Positions 51,611 to 63,744 of a stretch of DNA of 64,000 nucleotides are shown here, in pieces. The DNA comes from Cricetomys ansorgei (Eukaryota; Chordata; Mammalia; Rodentia; Nesomyidae), in contig JAMJFZ010000107.1 of assembly GCA_026225945.1 (NCBI GenBank), positions 44,196,501 through 44,260,500 on the forward strand. The letters are read 5' to 3'. The notes beneath the pieces were generated by a model that was not told where the DNA came from, searched no databases, and saw nothing but the letters and a program-made list of their open reading frames with translations. The position numbers and the translations under genes are program-made. Numbering within the stretch: position 1 is the stretch's first letter; each line of letters opens with the position of its first letter.

Positions 51611-51624
51611 TGGTACTTGCCTGT
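51611..51624 (-). other. Fat1: Fat1 intron 2 donor site, non-canonical GC type
   Basis: On the minus strand the exon-intron junction reads ACAG|GCAAGTACCA, with the last exon base at 51621. The usual GT is GC here. Every other position from -3 to +6 matches the donor consensus CAG|GTRAGT, the usual pattern for GC-AG introns processed by the major spliceosome. The boundary is fixed by coding phase: only a cut after ACAG joins to the exon 3 acceptor (AG|GTGTTATAG) in frame as Thr-Gly-Val-Ile. A substitution or base-calling error in this one sequence remains possible. Confidence 0.85.
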
Positions 51625-54600
51625 TTCTTCATCTATCCTGAAAACACCAACACCAGAACCATCTCTAATGGAATACCGGATCTCTCCATCTCTCCCAGTA
51701 TCCTCATCATGAGCTGACACGGTCATCACTGATGAACCAGTAGGGACATCTTCGTTCACTGCACCCTTCTCCATGAAGCTGGAAAACACTGGTGGGTGTA
51801 AGTTCTCATTCACATCAATGACCTCAACTTCCACATAGCAAGTGGAAGACAGAGACACCGGCTTCCCTTTGTCTTTGGCCCTCACAGTGAGGTTATAGAC
51901 TTGCTTCTTCTCAAAGTCTAGCTGCTGGATAATTCTAACTGCTCCGCTGAGTTTATCCACATCAAAGTGACCTTCTCCGTGGTCCAGGAGGCTGTATCTC
52001 ACCTGGCTGGACTGACCTACATCAGGATCATAGGCTTCTAACCACATGATGATAGTTCCTTCTGGTAGGTCTTCTCGAACTTTCACGGAGTAATTAGGTG
52101 GAATAAACTTAGGTGGATTGTCATTAACATCATCTAGTGACACTTTTAAGAGCACAGTGGAGGACAACCGGGGATCTTCTGCAGCCTGGTCCCTGGCCTC
52201 AATCTTTAAGTAATGCACACGCTGCACTTCACGATCCAAAGGTTGGATAATCTTCACCACCCCAGTCACGCTGTCAATTGAAAACTTATCTGTATCTGTG
52301 AGAATAGAGTATGTCACATGTCCACTGGGGCCCAGATCTTTGTCAGTGGCTTCAACCTGGATGATTTCACTATTTATCTCCTTGTCTTCGCTCACTTCAA
52401 CAAAATAGCTCTCCTGTAAAAACTCAGGTGGATTATCATTGGCATCCAGAACGGTGACATCTAGAAGACGCCACGCAGCCCTCTGGGGAATACCGAGGTC
52501 ATACACAGTAATATTCAGGGTGTACTTGTCTGTTACTTCACGATCAAGTGGAGAGAAGACTTTTAGCATTCCTGTTTCCATATCAATAATAAAGCAACTG
52601 TCTTCATTTCCTCCAGAAATAGCATAGACAAGTTTTCCATTGAAGCCAGAGTCAAGGTCAGTAGCATTCATGAAAAGTATACTGGCACCCATGGGGTGGT
52701 TCTCCTTTACCTCAATTCTAGCTGGAAGAGTACTCCTAAACTGCGGGGCATGGGCATTGACGGAGTGAGAATCAAAGAAAATATCCTCCACCTCCCCCTG
52801 GCTGTGTAATTTATTCGCCTGTAGGAGTTTCTCTGCCAGCATTTTGGCAACACCGGTTTCTTCACAATGCAAGTTTACTGGCTTGCGACTGGCAGCCACT
52901 GTTAGGTTGATGTATAATGGCGTGGCAAAATTTTCTCCATCTGTAGCAGTAATTCTCAAACTGTGAAAAGAAACCTTTGCACCCAAGCCATCCATTAGCG
53001 AGTGCTTTAATGACAATACCCCAGAGCTGGGGTTTAAGCCAAACAAACCCAATTCGTTTCCAGCTTCAATCTGGTACCGTACCAACTGCAGCTCATCGGC
53101 ATCAATAGCAGAAACCGTAGTTATCTGCTCCCCCACACCTAGGTCTCTGGGAATTGTCCCTTCACAGTTTATCTTCTCAAACAACGGGGTGTTGTCATTC
53201 AGGTTATTCAGAGTAATCGTGGCAAGGACCTCGACTTCCCGGCGGTATGGCAAACCCCAGTCAGAAGCGCGAATCCTGAGCGTGTACACCCGAGGCATCA
53301 GTTCATAGTCCAGGTTCTCAGAAGTACTCACGGTACCGGTAAAGTGGTCAATGACAAATGGCACATGATTCAAGTTTGCAATACTGTAAGTTACATAACC
53401 GTTCTCACCCTCGTCAGGGTCTACTGCGCTCACCCTCATGACAGTAGTGCCAATGGGCGCGTTCTCATCGAAGGACGCTCTGTAAGAGGTTTGTGTAAAC
53501 TCAGGGGGATTGCTGTTTGTACCTAAAACTTTCACCACGACTTTGGTGGAAGCCTTTCTGTCGCTTGTTGTCACTTCAAGTTCAAAATGGGATGTATGAT
53601 GCCTTTTAATTGGTTCTAAAATGGAAATGAGACCCGTATTGTGGTTTAAACTGAATTTTGCCTTTTCAGAGGTGCTTTTCAAAACATACCTCACGTGGGA
53701 ATAACTAGGGATGGCTTTGACCAGGACCACAGGTGTATGTGGAGGGGCAAATTCACTGACCTCCGCTCTGTAAACATCCATTTCAAACTTGACTGGCCCA
53801 GCTCTGAACTGTGGAGAGATGACATGAATGATTTTCACTGGGGAAAACTGGGGAGGAGTCCCTTTGTCTTTAGCCTGTAGTGTCAGATTGTAGCCATAAG
53901 GATGGCTGTCCCAATCAATGCTCCCGATGGCTTTGACTTTGAATGCTTTACTCCCTGGAAAAGACCTCACTGTTTTAAACTGCTGAAGAAGGTCGCCAGC
54001 CACAATGCTCAAAGATGCTATCTCCCCATTGGCACCCTGATCACAGTCCTCCACGGTGACAATGGCGTATGTTGGGTCCTTGTCCAGCTCAGAGGGTGAT
54101 AATGTCACCGCTGTTATCACGGGCGCACACTCGTTGGCCTGTTCCACGTGAACCGTCAGCTTGGCCATGCTGCTGATCCCGCTGCTGCCGTACAGTTTCA
54201 TGCCCCGGTCCACAGCCAGGATCTCCAGCTCGTAGAGCTGGGTCTCTAGGAAATCAAGCCTGCCAGTCAAAACAACCACACCACTGGCTGGGTGAATAGC
54301 AAACATGTCAGTTCTGTCTTTAAAACTGTAATAAAATTCACCGTTGGTTCCAATATCGGCATCCGTGGCGCTGACTCTTGCGATGCTGGTCCTTATGGCT
54401 GTGTTTTCGGGCAAAGAAACACTGTACGAGGTCGGCGAGAACAAAGGCCTTAAGTCATTTGTATCCAGCACTTGCACCCTGACCTTTGTTCGCGCCTCTG
54501 CATTTGTGTTTTTTTCAACTGCTTTGATGATCAGTGTGTAATGGTCTCTCACTTCTCTATTAAGGATAGCCGTATTTCCTCCTTTGGTCCTTATTCTTAA

Positions 54601-54888
54601 AAAGCAAAAATCTCCAAGAACGTACTCTTCAGCTTTGAACAGGTTCTCGTTGTCTCCTGAGATAATTTTGTACCTTAATTCCCATGAGGGGTCTAGGATG
54701 TAGATGCCCATCTTCCTGGGGTGGCCGGCGTAGGTCTTCGCTGCAGAGTTTTCGTGCACAGTGACATTGTACTGGAAGTGTGTAAACTGTAGAGGGGGGG
54801 TTGGTTCAAGTCTTTGGCTTCCATCACTATCTCCAAAATGCTGGAGAAAGAGGAGCAGAAGCAGAAGCAAGGCCAAGTGTCTCCCCAT
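51621..54888 (-). CDS. Fat1: Fat1 protocadherin, first coding exon (exon 2), residues 1-1089 plus one base
   Basis: Fat1 is a giant single-pass atypical cadherin of the plasma membrane, involved in cell-cell contact, actin organisation and planar polarity and acting as a growth suppressor. The open frame matches the FAT1 N-terminus throughout, as far as I recognise it. It starts with a leucine-rich signal peptide (residues 1 to about 21, Leu run 6-15). About nine extracellular cadherin repeats follow, with recognisable ATDAD, LDRE and DxNDNxP motifs (DANDNPP at 815-821, DVNDNPP at 920-926). N-glycosylation sequons lie at N41, N334, N661, N741, N792, N932 and N999. The start is secure: an in-frame TAA lies two codons upstream, and the ATG has A at -3 and G at +4. 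The exon ends after the first base of the Gly1090 codon, and exon 3 completes that codon as Gly-Val-Ile. The open frame runs 35 codons past the exon end into intron sequence that does not resemble a cadherin. No internal stop or frameshift is seen. The paralogues Fat2-Fat4 are less similar by recollection. Confidence 0.97.
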
Positions 54889-54935
54889 TGTTTAACTCTT
54901 GGCCACCTGTAACAGAAGAAGCAAGAAGTGTTACC
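54889..54935 (-). other. Fat1: Fat1 exon 2 5' UTR (18 nt) and intron 1 splice acceptor
   Basis: Reading the minus strand, a pyrimidine-rich tract (cttcttgcttcttctgtta) leads to a CAG at 54907-54909, so exon 2 begins at 54906. Eighteen untranslated bases precede the ATG and include an in-frame TAA. In FAT1 the first exon is non-coding and lies upstream, so this acceptor fits the known gene structure. The exact acceptor is inferred from sequence only; no transcript was aligned. Confidence 0.85.
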
Positions 54936-55062
54936 TGGGAAATAAACTTAATTAATGTAAACCTTCTACATTTAAGGAAGCATTTCCCACCTACATAGAA
55001 TATGAGTAAGTGCTTTCTTAATTATCTTAATATAATTATCTTAATTATCAACACTCTTAGCA

Positions 55063-55291
55063 CAGTAGTTCTCAACCTGTAGATTGCGACCTCACTTTCA
55101 GCGTCAGATGACCCTTTCACAGGAGGTGCCTAAGACCGTTTGCATAGCAGATATTTATATTATGATATATAACACTAGCAAAAGTACAGTTATAAAGTAG
55201 CAATGAAAATAATTTTACTGTTGGGGTGGGGTCATCACAACATGAGGAACTATATTAAAGGGTCGCAGCTTTAGGAAGGTTGAGAACCATT
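55063..55291. mobile_element. hAT-Charlie non-autonomous DNA transposon (URR1-like), second copy
   Basis: Starts cagtagttctcaacctgtag and ends aaggttgagaaccattc, with the same body as the copy at 44011 (atgaccctttcacaggag, then caacatgaggaactatatta). The flanks suggest a decayed 8-bp duplication. Confidence 0.8.
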
Positions 55292-55344
55292 CCTCTAACA
55301 AGCCTAGAATTAAGTGTGACAGCAATGTTTTTCTTCTTATTCTT

Positions 55345-55543
55345 GTTTTCATGTGTATGGGTGTATGTCTGTGAACAGGTGTATATCTGTACGCTGCATG
55401 CAGTAGCTCAAGAGGCCAAAAGAGAATGTTGCATCCCCTGGGAATGAAGTTACAGATGATTGTTTGCTGTCATGTGGGTGATGGGATTACAACCCAAGTC
55501 TTCTGCAAGTATGCTCTTAACCACTGAGCCATCTCTCCAGCCC
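55345..55543 (-). mobile_element. B2/B3-type SINE
   Basis: The minus strand starts gggctggagagatggctcag and continues tggttaagagcatacttgc, then gttgtaatcccatcaccc. The far end is a TG-rich stretch typical of B3-like elements. Confidence 0.75.
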
Positions 55544-55685
55544 TGAATTTTACTGTTACACATAATATCTTCAGGGCAAACACAAACATCAGTTTTTGGA
55601 AAGGCAGGCAACAAATGTTGTGTATCTTTTCTTGCACACCAGAAATTACATCTTCAAAATCTTTATTTTTATGGGAGCAAAGGGC

Positions 55686-55818
55686 GAAATTCTTTGAGAC
55701 AGGGTTTCATGTAACTCAGGCTGGCCTCAACCTCATTATGCAGTTGTGGGTGAACCCCTGATCCTCTTACCTCAATCTCCCACTGCCAGAATTACAGACA
55801 TGTTTCACCAAGCTTGGG
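55686..55818 (-). mobile_element. Old B1/B4-like fragment
   Basis: Contains tttgagacagggtttcatgt, aactcaggctggcctcaacc and gccagaattacagacatg, an antisense B1-related sequence with high divergence. Confidence 0.45.
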
Positions 55819-57431
55819 AAGCTTATAAACTTGAGCTAACACAGTATTGTATACATGTGAAGCTTCTAAGAAAAAGTCCTAAACAGTGGTTTTACAGGAG
55901 CTTGAATAATGATAGCTTGTAACCTGATTTCAAAATTTATCCTGAAATTATTTCTTCATAAAAATAATTAAGTTCACTCACTATAGCATGACTTTACTGT
56001 TTCATTTAGTACTATAAAGCTTTTTGAAGGAATTATAGTAATCATTACCATCAAATTTGTACTCAAGTAATTTCTAAATGCCAACATGAGCAGAGGATAA
56101 AAGGTCATCTTCTAATATGAAAACCTGAATTCAGTAACTTGATAGTTAGCAGTTCATGCTAAGGCAGAGAAGCAAATCTCACCCCAAAAACTGGCATTTT
56201 ATCGTCCATCACTGCTATCAATAACCCCTTTTTTGAGGGTCTAATATCTTCAAAACTCTGAACAACCTGTCACCTGGGGGTCCTCAATGAAAGACGAGAT
56301 ACACATACACAAAAGCTAAATCGTTCCAAGCATCAAATCAAGGTAGCAAGATGGCAGAACTGCAGGAAGGGCAGAGGGTGACTGGGGAGGAAAAGAGGAA
56401 GTCAGAACAAAGGGTGGCCTTTAACAAGTGGGAAGGTAGGCCAGGTCCACAAGGGCCAGATAGCAGGGCTCTTTCTGACCAGCTGTTCTTTTTAGCATGC
56501 CAACAAATGCATTCTGGGGGAAAAAAAAAATCACAGACCTCAGCGCTGACAAAGTGAGCCTCAGATTAATATGCACAAATGGCAAGTGCTAGCAAAGGTG
56601 AAAGAAACAGCAGACTGGAGGGCTGGTTTTGACAGCCCAGCAAAATTAGTACGGCAACATTAATTTACAGTATCTTAACTCAGCCACTGCTAACTTGCCC
56701 CATTAGTCATTTTATTAGATGGGGGAAGAGAAGAGAACGGATATGCCTAAGGCAATTAGAAGCTTAATTGATACTGAATCAAGTTCAAGTTGGGCACTCT
56801 AACTTGCTCTGAATCTATCATGCCTTCTCTTCACGAGACAAGACGGAAAAAACCACACAGATCTTTGACCTCTAAGGGTATAAGGATTATTTAACAAAAT
56901 GAAAACGTGTCCCAAAACTACCTCTACAAAAATCTCAATTTGCTCACCAGTTTTAATATTTGGGGAAATTTGAATTTTATAAAAACAATCTTGTAATTTT
57001 AACTCAAGAAAGAAAGTTCCTTTCAGTTCAACATGCATCGAGGCCATGCTACCAAATATCACCATTTTCTGTACGTAAAGATTAAGAAAGGCAAAGATCA
57101 CAATCCAAACAGATTTTATCTAGGAATATAAAAGTACATGTTAAGAAAATGTTGTAAAGATCAGCTACAAAGATGATGCTGAACAAGTGCTGTACTTTAG
57201 AAACACATTATGTTTTAGGAGATAATGTTACTATGATCCACTTTATGTCAATATTACATTGACATATGTCAGCATATGTCAATATTCTACTCCAATTATG
57301 TAAATATTCTACTGTGAGCACTTCAGTGTGCTTGCTTAGTTCTACATAGAAAATATTACACAGCCATCAAAAATAAGACAGCATTCAACATACTGACATG
57401 TAACGATATCTAGAGAAATGGATATCTACCC

Positions 57432-57488
57432 ACATATGGATATATATACACACATATACATACATACATACATACATATATACGGATA
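57432..57488. repeat. TA/CATA-rich tandem repeat
   Basis: Contains gatatatatacacacatata followed by catacatacatacatacata, a short compound tetranucleotide repeat. Confidence 0.9.
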
Positions 57489-57654
57489 TGCTTCAAATGG
57501 AGAAAAATTTTGGACAGATATCAAAATTCACATAGGGAACATTTGGAGGGAGAAGGAATAGGCAGACAGGGAAACGTATTCGTTTGTCCCACACTATATG
57601 AATTTTTAGCCCAATTATATGTTTATCATCCGCTTGCAATTTTAATCATTTAAT

Positions 57655-57790
57655 TCCTTTCAACAAATATTTAATGAACACTGACTGTGAGAGGCAGGTA
57701 CAGCTCTAGATGGTAGAGAATTAAAAGTGAGCAAACTTCCCACATCTAATGGATGATGCACTTCCTGGAAAGGCAAATAGGCTATCAAGA
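57655..57790. mobile_element. Old L2/MIR-like fragment
   Basis: Contains caacaaatatttaatgaaca, gaggcaggtacagctctaga and ttaaaagtgagcaaacttcc, following the familiar layout of ancient mammalian LINE2/MIR 3' sequences. Family is not certain. Confidence 0.45.
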
Positions 57791-57984
57791 GAAAGGGGGC
57801 CCACTGGATGATGGGTAAAGGACTTCTGAAGAGCACACAGCCAGAGACTGCGCCTGAACCTGGGGGAAGGAGAACCTCATATTCAAATACATTTCTCAAA
57901 CTTGGCATGAGTGATATTTCTGGAAAGTAATGCCTAGGTTCTCTACAGCATAGTGTGATTGGAAAACAACCCAGAGAGCCCTGA

Positions 57985-58048
57985 GGCTGGAGCGCAGTGG
58001 GGCTGGAGCACAGTGGGGCTGGAGCGCAGTGGGGCTGGAGCCCAGTGG
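57985..58048. repeat. 16-bp minisatellite, four units
   Basis: Four consecutive copies of ggctggagcgcagtgg, with single-base differences (gcac, gccc) in units two and four. GC-rich in an AT-rich setting. Confidence 0.95.
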
Positions 58049-58928
58049 GACAGGGAAAAAAGGCAGGGAGAGAAAAGATGGAGAAAACTCATGGGGAGTT
58101 TTACTGAAAAGTCATCTTACATTTAGAGAATATTTGTAAAGAGTTTCTTGCATTAGCATCTCACATGAACATGTGACTAAGAAGCCGTCATGCACAGGAA
58201 TTGGCCTGATGTTTTAGGATGACACTGGGACTGTATCTTGAAGAGGACCACAATGTCATCTTGCACACACCATATAAGTGACACTTCCCAGTGCTGACAC
58301 TGACCTTGTCCCAAGCTCACCTGAGACCTTGTGGGGTTCCTCCACAGCCAGGTCACTCCCTTCCCTGCTTTTCTGTACTATACTCTCTGGAAGGAGGCCA
58401 ATATGTCGCCAGCACGTCCCAGATAAGAGTATAACCAACAGCTTAGAATTCTCTGAGGTTAATTTGTCCATTCTTACTATTTATATACTTACTCAATTGC
58501 ACTTTATAGCTCTAGACTTTACTCCTAATAAAATGAGTAAGTACAGGAGGATTTGGAGCAGCATGGTCACTGACTGTGAGAATGGGTCCTTCCGGGATCT
58601 GTGTTGAGAGATGTGGGCAGCATGAGTTGAAGCCAGCGGGGGAGATACCCCCAATCACGGCTGCTCCATCCAGTAAGACAGGTGAGAAGCCAAGGGGGTT
58701 TGGAACATTATGATTAATGCCAGAGGTGGGAAGAAGGGGTCAAACTCCGGGCCTATTGCAAGATTCACTGATAAACTGAAGGGGAGAGACAGAAAGGCAC
58801 ATAAAAGTATCAAAGATTTCAAAAAACCGCGTTGCACAAAGAGGACAGAGCATATACTAGAGAGATGGGAGAACAAAAGAAGCAGGATTTGGAAATAAGA
58901 TCAGCTGTTCAGATGATCAATGTTCTGA

Positions 58929-59309
58929 CTGTTGCTGCTTGAGTCCCTCCCAAAGCCCACATGTTAAAGGTTTGGTAGCTAGCCTAAGGCACCCTTGAGA
59001 GATGATGGAACCCTTAAGAGGTGGGTGGGGTCTAAAGGAAGGGAACTAGGTCACTGGAGGCATGACCCTAAAGGGGCTATAGGGGCACCCCGGGTTCCTT
59101 TCCCTGCCCCTCCCTCAATTCCTTGTCAGCATGAGGTACACAGATCTTCTCCACACAGACATCCTACAGTGATGTCGATGCCACAACAGGACCAAAGAAT
59201 AGGGCCAAGTGAAACCAACATGCCAGAAACCAACAACCAAATCAAACCATCTCTCCACCTAAGTAGAGTACCTCAGGTCTCTCCACACAACAGACAGGTG
59301 ACTAACACA
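58929..59309 (+). mobile_element. MaLR-type LTR, diverged
   Basis: Begins tgactgttgctgcttgagtc, includes cctcccaaagcccacatgtt, gatggaacccttaagaggtg and ggggcacc, and ends gactaacaca. The overall layout follows mammalian MaLR LTRs. It is non-coding and the exact subfamily is not assigned. Confidence 0.6.
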
Positions 59310-61671
59310 CAGAGATCATGCTTATGCAAATAAAGACTTCAAGTGGGCACGCACTACCATTAAGTAGGTGGAATTCCACCTGGAGGCACAGATCTGAGAA
59401 ATCTTAATTCGGAGGACAGCTATTTAGAGCCAGGAAGGGGTGGGGGTGGGGGGCAGTGGAGGAAGAGCTCCATTCAAGAGGGAGGCAGTAGAAGAAGAGA
59501 AGAATCAGGCAAAGGAGTCAAAGTAGCAACTGAGGTAGGCGAGGAAACCGAGAAATGGAAACGGGGTGACAAGAAGCTCCAGCATTCCAATCTCCACGAG
59601 CGCTAGAAGCCTACCATACAGACCCGGGAATGTCCTGTGTATGCCAGCTGCTGCCTTCCCCACCGCTGGGAGGCTCTGGTCCCTTCCCAACTCCTCAGTC
59701 GTAAGAGAAACCACAACAGATAAACAGTACAGCTGTCCTTCCCCCATGGAGGGGGCCAACCCACTGCCCCTGCTACATCCTCTGAGGAACCCCGAACATG
59801 CTTTCCTCCATCACCAACCCGCAGGCTCCACAGGACACAATCACAGGTGGATTAACTCTGTGTCACACTGACTAACATTTACAACCGATTTTTTTTTCTT
59901 TAAACTCTGAATTTACTACAGAATGCTACTGACTAGGTTAAGTTACTAAATACACTTAGATAATAAAAAAAAAAAAAATTGAGGGTGGGGGTGGGATAAT
60001 CCAAACCCTATAGAAGTATTTACAAAGAACTGTGAACTCAGATTTCACTATAAAATGGCAAACTGCAGCTGTTACCTTATGCCAGACGGACTGGACAACT
60101 ACATTGTGGAGGAAAGAAGCCACCGTTCTGTCTAAAAGGTACGTTATTATCTAAGTTTCATACTTACGAAAATTAAACTTCAAAAAATCATCTCAGCTCA
60201 AGGCTATCCTTTGATATTTAGAAAGTGGTCACAGGGCATGAACTCATAATGAAGATTGTGACTTCTAATAAATTATTTTCCAAAATGAAAACAGAGTGTT
60301 CACTTAGCTCAGCCTTCAGGGAGAAGAGCCTGGGGTCCCCTTAAACATCTTTAGTATAGATTCCTCAAATCTATACATGCACATGAACAAAAAAAAAAAA
60401 CTTTTCTGGTAAAAATATTAATATCCTTTTATCTCTTCACGAGACACTTTCATGGAAAATGCTCCAATTACTGCAAATGCATATTCTTCATAGACAGCAC
60501 ACAGCATCTGCACTGAGAGCATAACTACTAATCTCTGTACTTAATGGTATCTCCTAAAAAGCAGACGTTTTCAGACTTTTTTTTTTCCGGTTCACCTATT
60601 TTCACCTAAAATTTTAAGATTGAGAAGCAGTTCCCACGCTTCAGAGACTGGACAGCCACTCAAACTCATGAATCCAGTGCCAAGACACTTATAATTGAGA
60701 GGTCACCATCCTCACGGACACACATGGTCATTTTTACTCTCTACACCTTAGGGAAGCATTATTGAACTTTTCACTCTGTGAGCAATTAAAAACATCGAAA
60801 TTAAAGTTAAGAACTGTACGTTGTATCCCCTGCACCAATCCCCACTTGGCATCAGCAAGTGTCACGGAGGTTTAATTTGTTATTGAAGTTTAGAGTTTAA
60901 CGTCTATTTCACAGTCACTTTTTGTTTACGGCTGGAGATTGGACTCAATGCTTCATATCTGTTAAGTCCTGACGTGGCCACTCAGCCAACACCTCCCTTT
61001 TTAAGGATCTCTAAATTGTAAAGGAAATCACATTTCAAAGCAATGTCACAAGTTGTCAAAAAAATTTTTCAATGTAAATAGTTTATTTCAAAAGGACACT
61101 ATGTATTAGATAAAATATGTAGTGATTTATAGGATTGTTTAGAAGCCAAAAGGTATCTTCCCAAAGAAAGACTGTCACTCGGTTATGACCCGATTGGTAG
61201 TTTCCAGTAATATTTACAGTCCGGAAACCCAAAAGACACTAAAGCCCATTTTTAATAAAATTTCTAATAAATTAAGCAAGACAGTAATTAATTATAAGAG
61301 TTTCTAGTCTTACAACAAAGAAATAGCATGTAGACTCTGTTTTCTGGGGACATACCAGTTCTTTTTAGCCCATCTTTACAGAATTTTCAGTAAAGGGAGA
61401 AGTGGACCTAGAAAGAGAATGGCAGCTTGGTATTTGCCACATTTGGTAACTAACTGGCTATGTCTTTAGCTTTGACTGGAGAGGCAAGCAGAATGATTAC
61501 TCCAGCAAGACTGCTCTTAAACAATACTTTGAAAGGATCAGCAACCAATTCCAACTTAACTGAGGACCGTCTTCAAATACCCTGACACAGAAAGTACAGC
61601 ACTGTAACCCTCCTCAGAACGGAAAACCTCAGCATCCACCTGATCTAAACAGAAAACAATTAAGTACATTT

Positions 61672-61778
61672 ACTTGTGTGTGTGCGCATGGGCACACAAT
61701 CATGTATGCGCTTAATTGTGTGCCAAAAATCAGGTTGTTCGTCTTTTTTTTACCCACTGAGCCATCTCACTAGCCCCC
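61672..61778 (-). mobile_element. B2/B3-type SINE fragment
   Basis: The minus strand begins ggggctagtgagatggctca and gtgggtaaaa, then enters a degenerate body and a TG/CA-rich end. Confidence 0.6.
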
Positions 61779-63744
61779 CAAAATAAAACTTAAAGGTGTT
61801 TTCATTCTAAGAAACGTAAAGACAGTTTTTGGAGCTCTCTCTATAAAATTTAATTTACCTACTACGTACATGAATCTGTAGGATCAAGGCTATTAGAATT
61901 ATGCAGATGACTGTTGGAGCTGACACAAAAGTCAAGACAGGTGGGGGCGCGGGGGGTACAGGTCCATGTCTGTCTGACAAGGCATCCTTGGATTCACCTC
62001 TTTTGTTTCACCCCCCTCTCTCCACTGGGGTCATGACAGTTTATGTCGCTCATTCTCTGCTTATCACACCCACGTTCCAGGACAAGCTTTGCCCACAGAA
62101 ACAGGCTGCTTTGCCTCTTGTGATTTAACTCCCTATCGCCTAATGTGCTCTTCTCTGCAGACAGAAATAATTTACACAATGCTTTGGAACAGTAAGCAGT
62201 AATTACCACGGCTACTTCTCCCACTCTCAAATTAGCATAGCTTTGGTCAGTGCCAAATGTATGCTTCCTGTGCACTCAGGTGCACGTACCAGTTACTTTC
62301 CTAAATGACGGGTCAGGAAGATGGAAGTTCCATGGAGAGTAGCGGAGTAAAGTCAGGGCAAGAGCCCCTCACCTTCTTTCCTCTCTGGGGAAAGATTCAT
62401 CAGTCCCACTCTCTTTTCTCACACCTAAGAGATACTCTCCGACAGCCCGGTGCCATACAACCATGCATCTTCTAGAGCACAGACTTCAACACCGCCTTCC
62501 CTCCTGCAATCTTCTGCTGGGTCTATAAACACAGGTTCCTCCCTGCCTAAAATTAAATGGCTCTCAGCCCTGCATCTCCTTCAAACTAACACCTTTATGT
62601 TTCTCTTCTCCTAGCAAAGATTCCCCCACCCCAAAAGTACTTTCTCAGCACCTCTTTGGCTTCATGTCACATTTCCTTCTCCCCTAAAACCACTGCTATC
62701 CTGTGATAACCCTACAGAAACCCTGCAGATCCATCCTTGGCAACACACAGTTCCTTCAGGCATCACAGGCTACTGTCAAACCCAATGACCTTTCTCCGAG
62801 TTCACCTTCCCTGATCTTGGTCACGCTTCCTGCCATTCACCTCCCTAATCCAGTACCCCGTGTCCTTCATATTGTCCAAGTGCCTAAAACAGAAAAGCAA
62901 TCCATAATACAAACAATAACAAACCAAAAAACAAAAGCACTGTACTTTCCTATTATCTTTTCTACGGCTTTTCCATATACTACCTCATTCACATTGGAGT
63001 ACAGATGAGAAACACTCTCCCAGTCATCTGCTTACCCCAAACCCAGATCAACACCTTGAAGACCTCATCCGCTCCAAGGAGCTTCCAACACGATTGCCCA
63101 CAGCTGAGCCTGTCCTCTCGGGTACTTAATGGAACAATATTCCAGAAATACAGTCTGCTCTGAGGTAGACACACTTTCCTCTCGTTTCCCACTGCAAAAT
63201 ACTGCCCTGTCCATTGCACTTTCCTCTCTCAGTGAAGAGTCTTACTAATTCCCCACATCACTCAAGTTTGCAAGGTAAGAAATCAAACAGAAAAGAAGGG
63301 ACCAGAAGACATAAAACCGAAATCTAGACACAGCTTTCGCCATTAACCGAGTGCAGTCGGGGAAGTTACTCAATCCTGTGGACTCCTTTTCTTTGAGAAA
63401 AAGGTTGAAATTGTAGTCTTTTACAACTTCCTGCCGCCCTTCCCTCACCCCTTCTTGCCCTGAGTCCCCTCAAATTCAGAGGCCTTTGACTCCTGTTAAG
63501 GCCCCCATTTATAAAAATGTTACCTGGACTTGTCAATTTTTTTCTTTTTAAATTTCTCAGAACTGCCCCCCCCACCTGCCCGGTTTCCACATGGATCATG
63601 CATGCATTTATTCGGGCACAGCCCATCCCACTGAGTCTACTCAAACTTCTTTCTGATTTTATAACCTCATCTGAATATATTGACTCTTTCTCCCTTTGCC
63701 TGCTGATTCTGTACATTCTGTTGTTAAAGGGTTTACTTGATCTT

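Larger units (their letters stand above)
16872..51620 (-). other. Fat1: Fat1 intron 2 (34,749 bp, GC-AG)
   Basis: The intron boundaries are set by exon 2 and exon 3. Identified contents are an ORR1-like LTR, MIR fragments, GT/TA microsatellites, five young-looking B1 SINEs, several B2/B3/B4/ID SINEs, an Lx-like LINE-1 3' end, a hAT element and an LTR-like repeat near 48172. Regions such as 17430-18540, 18590-19230, 22000-24140, 24310-27380, 28590-33300, 34000-38700, 41300-43990 and 51030-51600 show no gene I can support. They hold AT-rich sequence, homopolymers and short chance ORFs. Confidence 0.9.

Noticed and set aside
57985..58048. CRISPR-like regular repeats
   Set aside because: The units are adjacent without spacers in mammalian DNA, so this is a minisatellite.
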